Positions 8,522 to 16,016 of a stretch of 43,102 nt of DNA are shown here, piece by piece. The translations under genes were made by a program, and so were the position numbers. Location of the stretch: NCBI GenBank assembly GCA_009693105.1, contig SHXV01000007.1, positions 1 through 43,102 on the forward strand, written 5' to 3'. How positions within the stretch are numbered: the stretch's first letter is position 1; every line of letters starts with the position of its first letter. Under the pieces are notes generated by a model. The model ran no database searches. It was not told the origin of the DNA and saw only the letters and a program-made list of their open reading frames with translations. Source of the stretch: Dehalococcoidia bacterium. GTDB lineage: Bacteria > Chloroflexota > Dehalococcoidia > SHXV01.

Positions 8522-9397
8522 ATGAGCATCGCCGATTTCCATTCCCACTCCATCCGGTCCGATGGAGTACTCACGCCCACGGAATTGGTACGCCTGGCCG
8601 CCGGCAACGGCGTCCGCCTGCTCGCCCTCACGGACCACGACTCCATGGAGGGCATCCCGGAAGCGGTGGCCGCCGCAAGCGAGGCCGGCATCCAGATCAT
8701 CCCCAGCATCGAGATGAGCACCGATATCCCCGGCGACGAAGCGCACGTGCTGGGCTACTTCCTGGACCCTGAGGACGCCGATCTGCAGCGGACGCTCGCC
8801 GGCATGCGCGACTCCCGCGTCGCCCGGGGGGAGGGAATGGTGCGCAAGCTCCATTCCCTCGGCGTTGAAATCAGCTGGGAGCGCGTAAAAGAGATCGCCG
8901 GCGACGCTTCCGTCGGCCGTCCCCACGTGGCGAAGGCGCTGATCGAAGCCGGGCACGTCGCCACGTTCGACGAGGCGTTCGAGCGCTACCTGGCCAAGGG
9001 CAAGCCCGCCTACGTGGAGCGTGACAAGCTCACCCCGGAGGATGCCGTCCGGTTCATCATCGACCACGGCGGCGTCCCTGTACTGGCTCACCCGCGAGAG
9101 ATCGACAACCTGGACGCGGTGCTGGATAGCGCTGTTCCGGCAGGGCTAGCCGCCCTGGAAGTGTATTACCGCAGCTACACCCCCGCTGATATCCAGCGAC
9201 TGCTCCAGTTCGCCCGGACGCGGGGCATCCTCCCCCTGGGCGGGAGCGATTTCCACGGCCACGGCAGTGATGGGGAGCGGAAGCCGGGCGATATCCCCCT
9301 CACGGAGGAGACCATCGCCCGCTTCCTGGACGCCAGCGGACAGCGGATCGGCGAGGCGCGCATCCGCCCCTACCGGCACTCCCTCACCGTAAGCTGA
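8522..9397 (+). CDS. PHP-domain metal-dependent phosphoesterase
   Basis: A PHP-superfamily protein of the TrpH/YciV/RNase AM type, which uses a trinuclear metal site on phosphodiesters such as short oligonucleotides or 3',5'-nucleotides. The metal ligands are visible: DFHSHSIRSDG at the N-terminus, ALTDHDSMEG, the EMSTD glutamate, VLAHPRE and GSDFHG near the C-terminus. The start at 8522 is preferred over ATG 8501 because GAGAGG lies about eight bases upstream and MSIADFHSHS fits the family. The exact substrate cannot be read from sequence. Confidence 0.85.
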   Translation: MSIADFHSHSIRSDGVLTPTELVRLAAGNGVRLLALTDHDSMEGIPEAVAAASEAGIQIIPSIEMSTDIPGDEAHVLGYFLDPEDADLQRTLAGMRDSRVARGEGMVRKLHSLGVEISWERVKEIAGDASVGRPHVAKALIEAGHVATFDEAFERYLAKGKPAYVERDKLTPEDAVRFIIDHGGVPVLAHPREIDNLDAVLDSAVPAGLAALEVYYRSYTPADIQRLLQFARTRGILPLGGSDFHGHGSDGERKPGDIPLTEETIARFLDASGQRIGEARIRPYRHSLTVS

Positions 9398-9424
9398 CCG
9401 GCTTCCGCCATAGGACGAGCGATT

Positions 9425-9925
9425 ATGGACGCTTCCGAAGAACCACCCCTGTACTGCGCCCGGCACTCCTCCACGGAGACGCTGCTGCACTGCGGCCGCT
9501 GTGACACCCCCATCTGCCCACGCTGCATGGTACAGACGCCCGTCGGGGGCCGCTGCCCGGACTGCGCGCAGGTGCGCAAGCCGCCGATGTACATCATCGG
9601 CGCGCAGCACTACCTCCGTGCGCTGGCGGCGGCGTCCTTCGTGGGCGTGGTTGCGGGATACGCCTGGGCGCAGTTCCTCCCCGGTCGGATGGGCATCTTC
9701 TTCGCCGCCATTATTGGTCTCGGCCTGGGCTGGGCCAACGCGAAAGCGAGCGAACTCGCCACCGGAAGGAAACGTGGCGGCGGGATGCAGCTCTTCGCCG
9801 CCTCGGGCGTGGTGCTAGCCTACGCCGTGCGGAGCGCGCTGCTGGGAAGCCCCATCGGGAACAGCCTGGACGATCTGATCGTGATCACCGTCGCCGTGCT
9901 CGTGGCGACGACCCAGCTGCGCTAG
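9425..9925 (+). CDS. B-box-like zinc-finger membrane protein
   Basis: A 166-residue protein of unknown function. Residues ~8-50 carry regularly spaced Cys/His pairs (CARH, CGRCDTPICPRC, CPDC) resembling a B-box-type zinc finger. At least three hydrophobic segments follow (around ALAAASFVGVVAGYAWAQFL, MGIFFAAIIGLGLGWA and the C-terminal DLIVITVAVLVATT). A cytoplasmic zinc module on a membrane anchor is a recurrent bacterial architecture, but no function is assigned here. The stop interlocks with the opposed downstream gene in CTAG (9922-9925). Confidence 0.75.
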   Translation: MDASEEPPLYCARHSSTETLLHCGRCDTPICPRCMVQTPVGGRCPDCAQVRKPPMYIIGAQHYLRALAAASFVGVVAGYAWAQFLPGRMGIFFAAIIGLGLGWANAKASELATGRKRGGGMQLFAASGVVLAYAVRSALLGSPIGNSLDDLIVITVAVLVATTQLR

Positions 9926-10218
9926 GGCCAGGTGACCGCTAACGCGCCAATGGCGGAGAAGATGATGATCGCCAGCACGGCGATGCGCACCAGCTCCCCC
10001 CGCACATGGCCGTAATCGCGGGTGAGCCGCGCGGAGGCGGGCACGGCCGCCCCAGCGGCGCGCACCACGCGCAGCTTTCCGGCGCCAGCATCCGGGGCCG
10101 CAGGCGCGGGAGCCGCCGCCTCAAGTTGCGCCTGGGCCGGGCGCAGCGCGGGCGTCCGGCGGTTTTGCGGAGCGCGCCGGGGACGGTTGCTGCCGCCAGG
10201 GTTCGCTGTGGAGGGCAC
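9922..10218 (-). CDS. Small tail-anchored membrane protein, unknown function
   Basis: 98 residues from a GTG at 10218, chosen because GGAAGGA lies about six bases upstream; ATG 10299 would place the N-terminus upstream of that site. The first ~65 residues are Ala/Pro/Arg-rich and probably disordered. The C-terminus is one membrane helix (GELVRIAVLAIIIFSAIGAL), so a C-terminal anchor with a cytoplasmic tail is inferred. The domain is not recognised. The stop codon shares CTAG with the convergent zinc-finger gene. Confidence 0.6.
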   Translation of the reverse strand: MPSTANPGGSNRPRRAPQNRRTPALRPAQAQLEAAAPAPAAPDAGAGKLRVVRAAGAAVPASARLTRDYGHVRGELVRIAVLAIIIFSAIGALAVTWP

Positions 10219-10282
10219 GGCGTATCCTTCCGTCGTCGGGGATGAGGCCAGTATACCGTATCGGTCAGCAATGGGGCGCGCA

Positions 10283-10312
10283 TTGACACCATTCTCCAAG
10301 CGACTCTATAGT
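10283..10312 (+). promoter_or_regulatory. Promoter of tRNA-Asp
   Basis: TTGACA (10283-10288) and TATAGT (10307-10312) with an 18-bp spacer, about 43 bases before the mature tRNA 5' end. Confidence 0.75.
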
Positions 10313-10354
10313 GAAGAGGTACAGGGCCCAACCGGGGCCCTCGTCACGTCCTGC

Positions 10355-10431
10355 GGCCCCGTGGTGTAGCGGTCAAACATGCCACCCTGTCACGGTGGAG
10401 ATCGTCGGTTCGAATCCGATCGGGGTCGCCA
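10355..10431 (+). tRNA. tRNA-Asp (GTC anticodon)
   Basis: The cloverleaf has acceptor GGCCCCG paired with CGGGGTC, anticodon stem CCACC/GGTGG and loop CTGTCAC giving anticodon GTC. The T-arm is GTTCGAATC, the discriminator is G73 (typical of tRNA-Asp) and CCA is encoded (10429-10431). Confidence 0.95.
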
Positions 10432-10445
10432 TCACCGCACCGGCC

Positions 10446-10486
10446 AAAGCCCGCTCTCCTCACCGCCCGGGAGGACAGCGGGCTTT
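10446..10486 (+). terminator. Terminator after tRNA-Asp
   Basis: AAAGCCCGCT (10446-10455) and AGCGGGCTTT (10477-10486) form a 10-bp stem with a 21-base loop, followed by cgtttcc. Confidence 0.65.
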
Positions 10487-10567
10487 CGTTTCCGACCGAC
10501 ACGGCAGCCATGAAAGCACAAACCGAAGCATGTCCGGCAAAGTACCGGCGAGAATAGGCCACTGATC

Positions 10568-11428
10568 ATGCGTTACGGAGCTATCTTCCCCACCACCGAG
10601 ATCGGCAACGACCCAGCCCAGATTCGCGCCTACGCCCAGGCCGTTGAGGGCATGGGGTACGACCACCTCCTCGTCTACGATCACATCGTGGGAGCGGACC
10701 CGGACCGCCCGGGCGGCTGGACCAACCGCCCCTACGATGTCGATACGCCCTTCCATGAGCCGTTCGTCCTGTTCGGCTACCTCGCCGCCCTGACGACCCG
10801 GGTGGAGCTGGCGACCGGACTGATCATCCTGCCCCAGCGCCAAACGGTCCTCGTCGCCAAACAGGCCGCCGCACTCGACGTGCTCAGCGGGGGCAGACTC
10901 CGCCTCGGCATCGGGCTGGGCTGGAATGAGGTGGAGTACGAGGCGCTGGGGGAAAACTTCCACAACCGAGGGCGGCGCATGGAAGAGCAGGTGGAGGTGA
11001 TGCGCGCCCTCTGGACCCAGCGCACGGTGGACTTCAGCGGGCAGTGGCATCGGATCGACCGCGCCGGCATCAACCCCCTGCCGATACAGCGGCCCATCCC
11101 CATCTGGATCGGGGGCGGCGCGGAGCCCGTACTGGAGCGCATCGGCCGCATCGGGGACGGATGGCTCGCGCTGGCCCGCCCAGAAGCCGCAGCGCCCATG
11201 GTGGAGAAGCTGCACACCGTTGCGCGGGCGGCGGGGCGCGATCCTGCCGCCATCGGCATCGAGGGACGAGTGAGCGCGGCCGGCTCCCCCGACGACTGGG
11301 CGGCCTCCGCGGAGGCGTGGCGGAAGATTGGCGCCACCCATCTCACGTTCGGCACGATGGGCTCGGGCTACACCACCACCGATCAGCACATCGATGCGCT
11401 GCGGCGGTTCAAGGCGGCCGTCGGCTAG
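10568..11428 (+). CDS. LLM-class F420-dependent oxidoreductase
   Basis: A luciferase-like monooxygenase-fold flavin/F420 enzyme of 286 residues. Family features are the N-terminal strand RYGAIFPTTEIG, EGMGYDHLLVYDHIVG, VELATGLIILPQRQTVLVAKQ (cited in part), GGRLRLGIGLGWNEVEYEALG and the PIPIWIGGGAEPVLERIGR cofactor-phosphate region. The pattern fits the subfamily usually annotated as probable F420-dependent oxidoreductases. The substrate is unknown, and F420 rather than FMN use is inferred from the subfamily. Start ATG 10568; no strong Shine-Dalgarno is visible. Confidence 0.85.
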   Translation: MRYGAIFPTTEIGNDPAQIRAYAQAVEGMGYDHLLVYDHIVGADPDRPGGWTNRPYDVDTPFHEPFVLFGYLAALTTRVELATGLIILPQRQTVLVAKQAAALDVLSGGRLRLGIGLGWNEVEYEALGENFHNRGRRMEEQVEVMRALWTQRTVDFSGQWHRIDRAGINPLPIQRPIPIWIGGGAEPVLERIGRIGDGWLALARPEAAAPMVEKLHTVARAAGRDPAAIGIEGRVSAAGSPDDWAASAEAWRKIGATHLTFGTMGSGYTTTDQHIDALRRFKAAVG

Positions 11429-11434
11429 CCTCTT

Positions 11435-12091
11435 CTACAGCGCGTCGAAGAAGCCGGACACCGCGTCCGCGATGTTGAGGAAGGCGTCCTTCGCCGATTC
11501 CATAGCAAAGAAGCCGGGCGCATAGCTGTGATTTTCAGAGGCCAGCAGCCCCAGGACAAGCGAGAGCACGGTGAACCCGGCCAGGTTCGCCGCCATCGCC
11601 TGGCCCGGCGTCGCGCTGGTGGTCTCCTGAAGGGCGATGTTGACCAGCAGGACCGCCGCCACCACGCTGAGCAGCCCGATGGAGAAATCGACCATGGGGA
11701 TGAACATGATCGCCGCCAGGGCGATAGGGGCAAACGCCAGCCCCATGACCCGCATCATCTGCGCCAGGTCCGCCGCGGAGCGGAAGCCGTAGCTGAGCAC
11801 GGCGTAGGCAACCAGCACCCAGACAAACCAGAGCCCGAACTGGGCCAGGCTCCCCACAATGAAGCTGTCGATGAACATTTGGCCGACGTCCATGCCCTGG
11901 ACATCGATCGCTCCCCAGAGGAAGGATCCCAGCCCGGAAAGCAGGCTCAGCACGGCGACGAGGGCGATGATCGGCAGGGTAGCGGTGGTGTCCCGACGCG
12001 CTTCCTCAAACGGCGAAAAGTCCAGCCGGACAACCCTGAGCACCCAGTCGATAATCCCCTCGTACTGCTGAAATACACCACGATTTGGCAT
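11435..12091 (-). CDS. Yip1-like polytopic membrane protein
   Basis: 218 residues with about five membrane segments (around LPIIALVAVLSLLSGLGSFL, FIVGSLAQFGLWFVWVLVAY, MGLAFAPIALAAIMFIP, IGLLSVVAAVLLVNIAL and AGFTVLSLVLGLLA). The N-terminus (GIIDWVLRVVRLDFSPFEEARRD) and overall plan resemble Yip1/YIF1-like bacterial membrane proteins of unknown role. Its stop lies six bases from the stop of the convergent oxidoreductase gene. Confidence 0.65.
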   Translation of the reverse strand: MPNRGVFQQYEGIIDWVLRVVRLDFSPFEEARRDTTATLPIIALVAVLSLLSGLGSFLWGAIDVQGMDVGQMFIDSFIVGSLAQFGLWFVWVLVAYAVLSYGFRSAADLAQMMRVMGLAFAPIALAAIMFIPMVDFSIGLLSVVAAVLLVNIALQETTSATPGQAMAANLAGFTVLSLVLGLLASENHSYAPGFFAMESAKDAFLNIADAVSGFFDAL

Positions 12092-12141
12092 TCGGCCCCC
12101 TTTTGGTTACCGGGCTGATTCTAACACAAAGCCCCGTTACG

Positions 12142-12918
12142 TTAACCTCTGCTCCCCAGAGGCCTTCGCCGGGGGATACCCGCCCGCCGGGGATAACGCG
12201 CCGGCGTGGGCCGCTCCTTGCGCACCAGCACGACCGATGGCGCCGAGGCCCCCTCCCCCGGCAGTGCCGGCAGCGCCAACACCTCCGCCGCTCCCCCTCC
12301 CAGCTCCCGAAGCGCCAACTCCGCGCTCGCGATCTCCTCACGCGCGCGGCTGCCCTTTATCGTCGCCAGGACGCCGCCTACGCGGAGGAAGGGAAGCGCC
12401 AGCTCCGCCAGCACCGGCAGCGGCGCCAGCGCGCGGGCGAAGGCGATATCGTGCTGTTCGCGCTCCTCCGGCAGGCGGGCGGCATCCTCCGCCCGGGCGT
12501 TCACCACGCGCAGGCGCGGATGCAGCCCCAGATCGTTGACCAATCTCAGGAGGAAGCCGGCCCGCCGCCCGTGACTCTCCACCAGGGCGATGCGCAGCGT
12601 CGGCGTCGCTATCGCCAGCGGAACGCCCGGAAAGCCAGCGCCGCTCCCCAGGTCGACCGCACTCGCCCCCTCCAGTGAGACGCCGGCCCGCGCCAGGACC
12701 GGTGCCAGGGCGAGCGACTCCAGAAAGTGGCGCCCCTGCACCGCCGATGGCTCCACAACCGTGGTCAGACCGGCCGACTCGTTCTCCTCCACCAGCAGCG
12801 CGTAGTAGCGCGCAAAGGCACCACGCTGCTTCTCCGTCAGCGCGATCCCCAGCGCGGCGGCCCCTTCCCGCAAAACAGTACCGTCGTATTGAATAGATCC
12901 GATGGAACAGCCCTTCAC
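12142..12918 (-). CDS. rsmG: 16S rRNA (guanine-527-N7) methyltransferase
   Basis: SAM-dependent methyltransferase modifying G527 in the 530 loop of 16S rRNA. Motif I DLGSGAGFPGVPLAI, the VESHGRRAGFL helix, the NARAED segment and FARALAPLPVL are all visible in 258 residues. The start is uncertain: GTG at 12918 is given, but the first ~15 residues (KGCSIGSIQYDGTV) are not typical and a start nearer LREGAAALG is possible. The C-terminal tail is Arg/Pro-rich. It is a single gene here, not next to gidA/parA. Confidence 0.92.
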   Translation of the reverse strand: MKGCSIGSIQYDGTVLREGAAALGIALTEKQRGAFARYYALLVEENESAGLTTVVEPSAVQGRHFLESLALAPVLARAGVSLEGASAVDLGSGAGFPGVPLAIATPTLRIALVESHGRRAGFLLRLVNDLGLHPRLRVVNARAEDAARLPEEREQHDIAFARALAPLPVLAELALPFLRVGGVLATIKGSRAREEIASAELALRELGGGAAEVLALPALPGEGASAPSVVLVRKERPTPARYPRRAGIPRRRPLGSRG

Positions 12919-13060
12919 GCGTACTACCCGTTGATGCTACAATAAATATCGCATTACGTTCTCGCCGCAGTTCACCGAAGCGTCCAGCCCACGACGCCGG
13001 CCCGCCCTTGCGGAAGCTGAGACGTAGAATCGCGGATGAACCCAGCAGCGGAGGGGCCAC

Positions 13061-13867
13061 TTGCTCGACCCGAACATTGTCACGGTCAATGACGCCGCGG
13101 AGCGCTTTCTCCATTCCCTGGATGCGGAGACGCGAGCCACAACGCAGTCGGAGATTCAGCGATTCATGCGCTGGTACGGCAGCGACAGACCGCTTGGTGC
13201 CCTCCGCCCCCATGAACTGGAAAGCTACAGCATCACCGTCACATCCACCACCACCGATGGCCGTCACCGCCTGGAAGCGCTGCGGGCATTCCTCGCCTAC
13301 ACCAAGCGCACCGGGCTCATCCAGGAAAACCTGAGCACCCACGTCCGCCTTGCCCGCACCGGGACCAAGGAACGGGCCCTGGCGGCTGCCGCGACGATGA
13401 TCCGTCTCACCCCTGAGGGCTTTGTGCATCTGGAGGAAGAGTTAGACTCGCTCCGTAACCAGCGCGGCCAGATTGCCGAAGACCTCAAGCTCGCAATGGC
13501 GGACAAAGACTTCCGCGAAAACGCCCCCCTCGATGCCGCCCGTGAACAGCAGGCGCACGTAGAGGCGCGCATCCGGGAGATCGAGAACACGCTGCGCCAC
13601 GCCACCCTGATGGACAGGTCCGACCGCAAAGGCGGAAAGCTCATCGTTCAGCTGGGATCGACGGTGCGGCTGACCAGCCTTGCCGATGGCAAAGAGCTAC
13701 GCTACACGCTGGTGGAGCGCTCCGAGGTCAATCCCCAGCAGGGCAAGATCTCGATTGAGTCCCCGGTGGGGCGAGCGCTCCTGGGCCATGCCCCGGGCCA
13801 GGAGATCGAAGTCGTCACCCCCGGCGGGGCCCGCAAACTCCGTGTCGAGAAGATCGAGGAAATCTAG
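13061..13867 (+). CDS. greA: GreA-family elongation factor with N-terminal recombinase-like (SAM-like) domain
   Basis: A two-part 268-residue protein. Residues ~112-268 form a complete GreA: RLTPEGFVHLEEELDSLR opens the coiled coil, the acidic tip DFREN (D150, E153, matching GreA D41/E44) is kept, and a C-terminal FKBP-like domain follows (GKISIESPVGRALLGHAPGQ). Residues ~1-100 look like the SAM-like core-binding domain of tyrosine recombinases (VNDAAERFLHSL, TTQSEIQRFMRWYG, LEALRAFLAYTKRTGLIQEN), without the catalytic domain. The known role of the GreA part is stimulating transcript cleavage by backtracked RNA polymerase; the role of the extra domain is unknown. Start TTG 13061 with GGAGG six bases upstream. 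Confidence 0.85.
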   Translation: MLDPNIVTVNDAAERFLHSLDAETRATTQSEIQRFMRWYGSDRPLGALRPHELESYSITVTSTTTDGRHRLEALRAFLAYTKRTGLIQENLSTHVRLARTGTKERALAAAATMIRLTPEGFVHLEEELDSLRNQRGQIAEDLKLAMADKDFRENAPLDAAREQQAHVEARIREIENTLRHATLMDRSDRKGGKLIVQLGSTVRLTSLADGKELRYTLVERSEVNPQQGKISIESPVGRALLGHAPGQEIEVVTPGGARKLRVEKIEEI

Positions 13868-13952
13868 CAATCCGTCCACGACTTCCCGCCCCGTACTCAC
13901 TTTGGGCGGTTATGCCGTCTGTGGGGCCGGCCGAAGCTGTTGTGCGGTACTG

Positions 13953-13976
13953 AGGGGCTGCCGCCCCCTTCCTCTT
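13953..13976 (+). terminator. Possible terminator after the greA-type gene
   Basis: AGGGG and CCCCT (13953-13957, 13965-13969) can pair around a seven-base loop, followed by a pyrimidine run (tcctcttctt). The stem is short, so this is tentative. The rest of the 203-base gap 13868-14070 holds only this and the ctaA promoter. Confidence 0.4.
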
Positions 13977-13986
13977 CTTCGCCGGT

Positions 13987-14015
13987 TTGACTGGCTGCCT
14001 CGCTCGTGATAGAAA
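13987..14015 (+). promoter_or_regulatory. Promoter of ctaA-ctaB
   Basis: TTGACT (13987-13992) with TAGAAA (14010-14015) at 17 bp spacing, about 55 bases upstream of the ctaA ATG. Confidence 0.5.
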
Positions 14016-14070
14016 GATCGAACGGGCGCGCCTGCTCCCGCTACTTCATCACCCCACGAGCTCCAATGCT

Positions 14071-15003
14071 ATGACTCGCGCCCAGAAGCTCGCTGTCGTC
14101 ACCTGCGTTGCCACATACGTGCTCATCGTCATCGGTGGGATCGTGCGCATCACCGACTCCGGCCTCGGCTGCCCGGACTGGCCCCTCTGCCACGGACAGA
14201 TCATCCCCCCACGGGAGAAAGCCGTCCTTATCGAGTTCAGCCACCGCAGCGCCGCCACCATCGTCGGATTCCTCATCGTCGGTATGGGAATCGGGATCTG
14301 GCACCAGCATCGGGAGCGGCTGATGCGGGGCCTCATGCTGGCGGTCTACCCGCTGCTCGCCCTCCAGGTGGTCCTGGGCGGCATCACGGTGAAGCGTGAG
14401 CTGCCCGCCTCCATCGTCGCCACCCACCACGGCACGGCGATGCTCCTGCTCGGGCTGCTCATCCTCATCACCTCCCTCAGCATCCTGGGGAGTCGCGGCC
14501 GGATGCCGGACGCCGCGGCGGCCTACGCCCGCTGGGCGTTGGCCGCCGCGTTCGCCGTACTGGCGCTCATGGTCACCGGCTCGTACGTCGCCGCCAGCGG
14601 CGCGAGCCTGGCCTTCCCGGGCTGGCCGCTCTTCGATGGGCGGCTCCTGCCCGCCGGTGGCAACCGCTATCAGGATATTCATGCCCTCCACCGGATCACG
14701 GCGGCGGCGGTAGGGGTTATCATCGTAGCGTTCGCGACCTACACCGTGCGGACCGCGCCCCGCGTGCAACTGCTGGTACGGCTGTCCGTCGCAGCCGTGT
14801 GGCTCTACGCCGCGCAGGTAATCATCGGCGCGGCCAACATCTGGACCACGCGCAGCGCCGGTGTCGCCGCGGCACACCTCGCCGTGGGGGTATTGCTCTG
14901 GATCACCTTCGTCCTCATCTCGATCGTAGCGCTCCACTATGCTGAGCCGGCGGCTAAGTCGACGCGCGCAGAAGCGGGCAGACCAGGCCTCGTCCGTGAG
15001 TAG
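14071..15003 (+). CDS. ctaA: Heme A synthase (COX15/CtaA)
   Basis: Membrane enzyme converting heme O to heme A for cytochrome oxidases. The 310-residue protein has about eight membrane helices in two related halves. The first half has GIVRITDSGLGCPDWPLCHG and EFSHRSAATIVGFL; the second has YVAASGASLAFPGWPLFDG and DIHALHRITAAAVG, carrying the conserved heme-ligand His pairs. The start is ATG 14071 (MTRAQKLAVVTCVATYVLI); an upstream in-frame start at 13987 lies in the promoter. It overlaps ctaB, so the two heme steps are co-expressed. No oxidase subunit genes are nearby. Confidence 0.93.
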   Translation: MTRAQKLAVVTCVATYVLIVIGGIVRITDSGLGCPDWPLCHGQIIPPREKAVLIEFSHRSAATIVGFLIVGMGIGIWHQHRERLMRGLMLAVYPLLALQVVLGGITVKRELPASIVATHHGTAMLLLGLLILITSLSILGSRGRMPDAAAAYARWALAAAFAVLALMVTGSYVAASGASLAFPGWPLFDGRLLPAGGNRYQDIHALHRITAAAVGVIIVAFATYTVRTAPRVQLLVRLSVAAVWLYAAQVIIGAANIWTTRSAGVAAAHLAVGVLLWITFVLISIVALHYAEPAAKSTRAEAGRPGLVRE

Positions 15004-15892
15004 CGCCACCACGTTGGCCCCCGCCCACGGCATACGGGAGACCATCGCCGGGTATTACACCCTGACGAAACCGGGCATCGTCCTGGAGCTGCTGGTCACC
15101 ACCGTGCCGGCCATGGTGCTGGCCGCCGGTGGTGTGCCGAGCCTGTGGCTGGTGTTCGTCACCCTGTTCGGCGGCTCGCTGGCAGCGGGCGGTGCCGGTG
15201 CGGTGAACTCCTACGTAGACCGCGAGCGCGACGGGGTGATGCAGCGGACGCAGGATCGTCCGCTGCCGCGAGGGGACGTCGCCCCGCGGCAGGCCCTCGT
15301 GTTCGGGCTGGTGCTGGGCGTCATCGCCTTCGCCTGGCTGGTGGCGACGGTGAACCTGCTGACGGCGGGGCTGGCGGTGGGGGCCATGGCGTTCTACGTC
15401 GTCGTTTACACCATATGGCTGAAGCCAGCCACCCCCCAGAACATCGTCATCGGCGGGGCGGCGGGCGCGGTGCCCCCCCTCTGCGGCTGGGCCGCCGTCA
15501 CGGGGGACATCGGGACGCCCGCCCTGGTGATGGCGCTGATCATCTTCCTCTGGACGCCGCCCCACTTCTGGGCGCTGGCGCTACGCTACTCCGACGACTA
15601 CGCCCGCGCCCGCGTGCCCATGCTGCCGGTGGTGAAGGGAGAGCGGGAGACGAAGCGGCAGATCCTGCTCTACAGCCTGGTGCTGGTGGCCAGCACGTTC
15701 CTCCTGACGCTCTACACCGGGGCGATCTACGCGCTGGCGGCGCTGGCGCTGGGTGGGGGCTTCCTCTGGCTGACCTGGCGGCTGTACCGCAGCGAGGGCC
15801 GCGCCGGGGCGATGCGGCTGTTCGGCTACTCGATAACGTACCTCACGCTGCTCTTCACCGCCGTCGCCGTCGACGTGCTGGTTCAATCCTGA
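14996..15892 (+). CDS. ctaB: Protoheme IX farnesyltransferase (heme O synthase)
   Basis: UbiA-type prenyltransferase adding farnesyl to heme B to make heme O, the substrate of CtaA. Two Asp-rich motifs are visible: NSYVDRERDGVMQRTQDRPL, and RYSDDYARARVPMLPV in the second half. YTIWLKPATPQNIVIGG and WTPPHFWALALRY are also present, along with about eight or nine membrane helices. The start is GTG 14996 (MSSATTLAPAHGIRETIAGY), overlapping the end of ctaA by eight bases; ATG 14939 is an alternative adding a basic 19-residue leader. Confidence 0.93.
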   Translation: MSSATTLAPAHGIRETIAGYYTLTKPGIVLELLVTTVPAMVLAAGGVPSLWLVFVTLFGGSLAAGGAGAVNSYVDRERDGVMQRTQDRPLPRGDVAPRQALVFGLVLGVIAFAWLVATVNLLTAGLAVGAMAFYVVVYTIWLKPATPQNIVIGGAAGAVPPLCGWAAVTGDIGTPALVMALIIFLWTPPHFWALALRYSDDYARARVPMLPVVKGERETKRQILLYSLVLVASTFLLTLYTGAIYALAALALGGGFLWLTWRLYRSEGRAGAMRLFGYSITYLTLLFTAVAVDVLVQS

Positions 15893-15900
15893 AGGCGTAA

Positions 15901-16014
15901 ATGCTGGTTGAATGCGCATCCTGCGAAGCACGGGTGGAAGCGAAGATCCTCGGTGAACTCTCTTCGTTGGATGACGAGACGAGCTTTAGCGATTGGAAAA
16001 TCCGACCATCTTAA
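15901..16014 (+). CDS. 37-residue CxxC mini-protein, probably a truncated remnant
   Basis: A short frame eight bases after ctaB, with GAAGG five bases before the ATG. It encodes MLVECASCEARVEAKILGEL and ends ...SDWKIRPS. The opening resembles small zinc-ribbon proteins that start MLVEC-x-x-C and carry a second CxxC pair about 40 residues later. That second pair is missing, so this is either a degenerate end or a translated mini-protein. The stop is two bases from the stop of the convergent permease gene. Confidence 0.4.
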   Translation: MLVECASCEARVEAKILGELSSLDDETSFSDWKIRPS

Positions 16015-16016
16015 AG

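Noticed and set aside
12338-13429. A long minus-strand frame overlapping rsmG and the greA-type gene
   Set aside because: High-GC shadow frame: low-complexity Arg/Gly-rich translation, with real genes on both sides in other frames.
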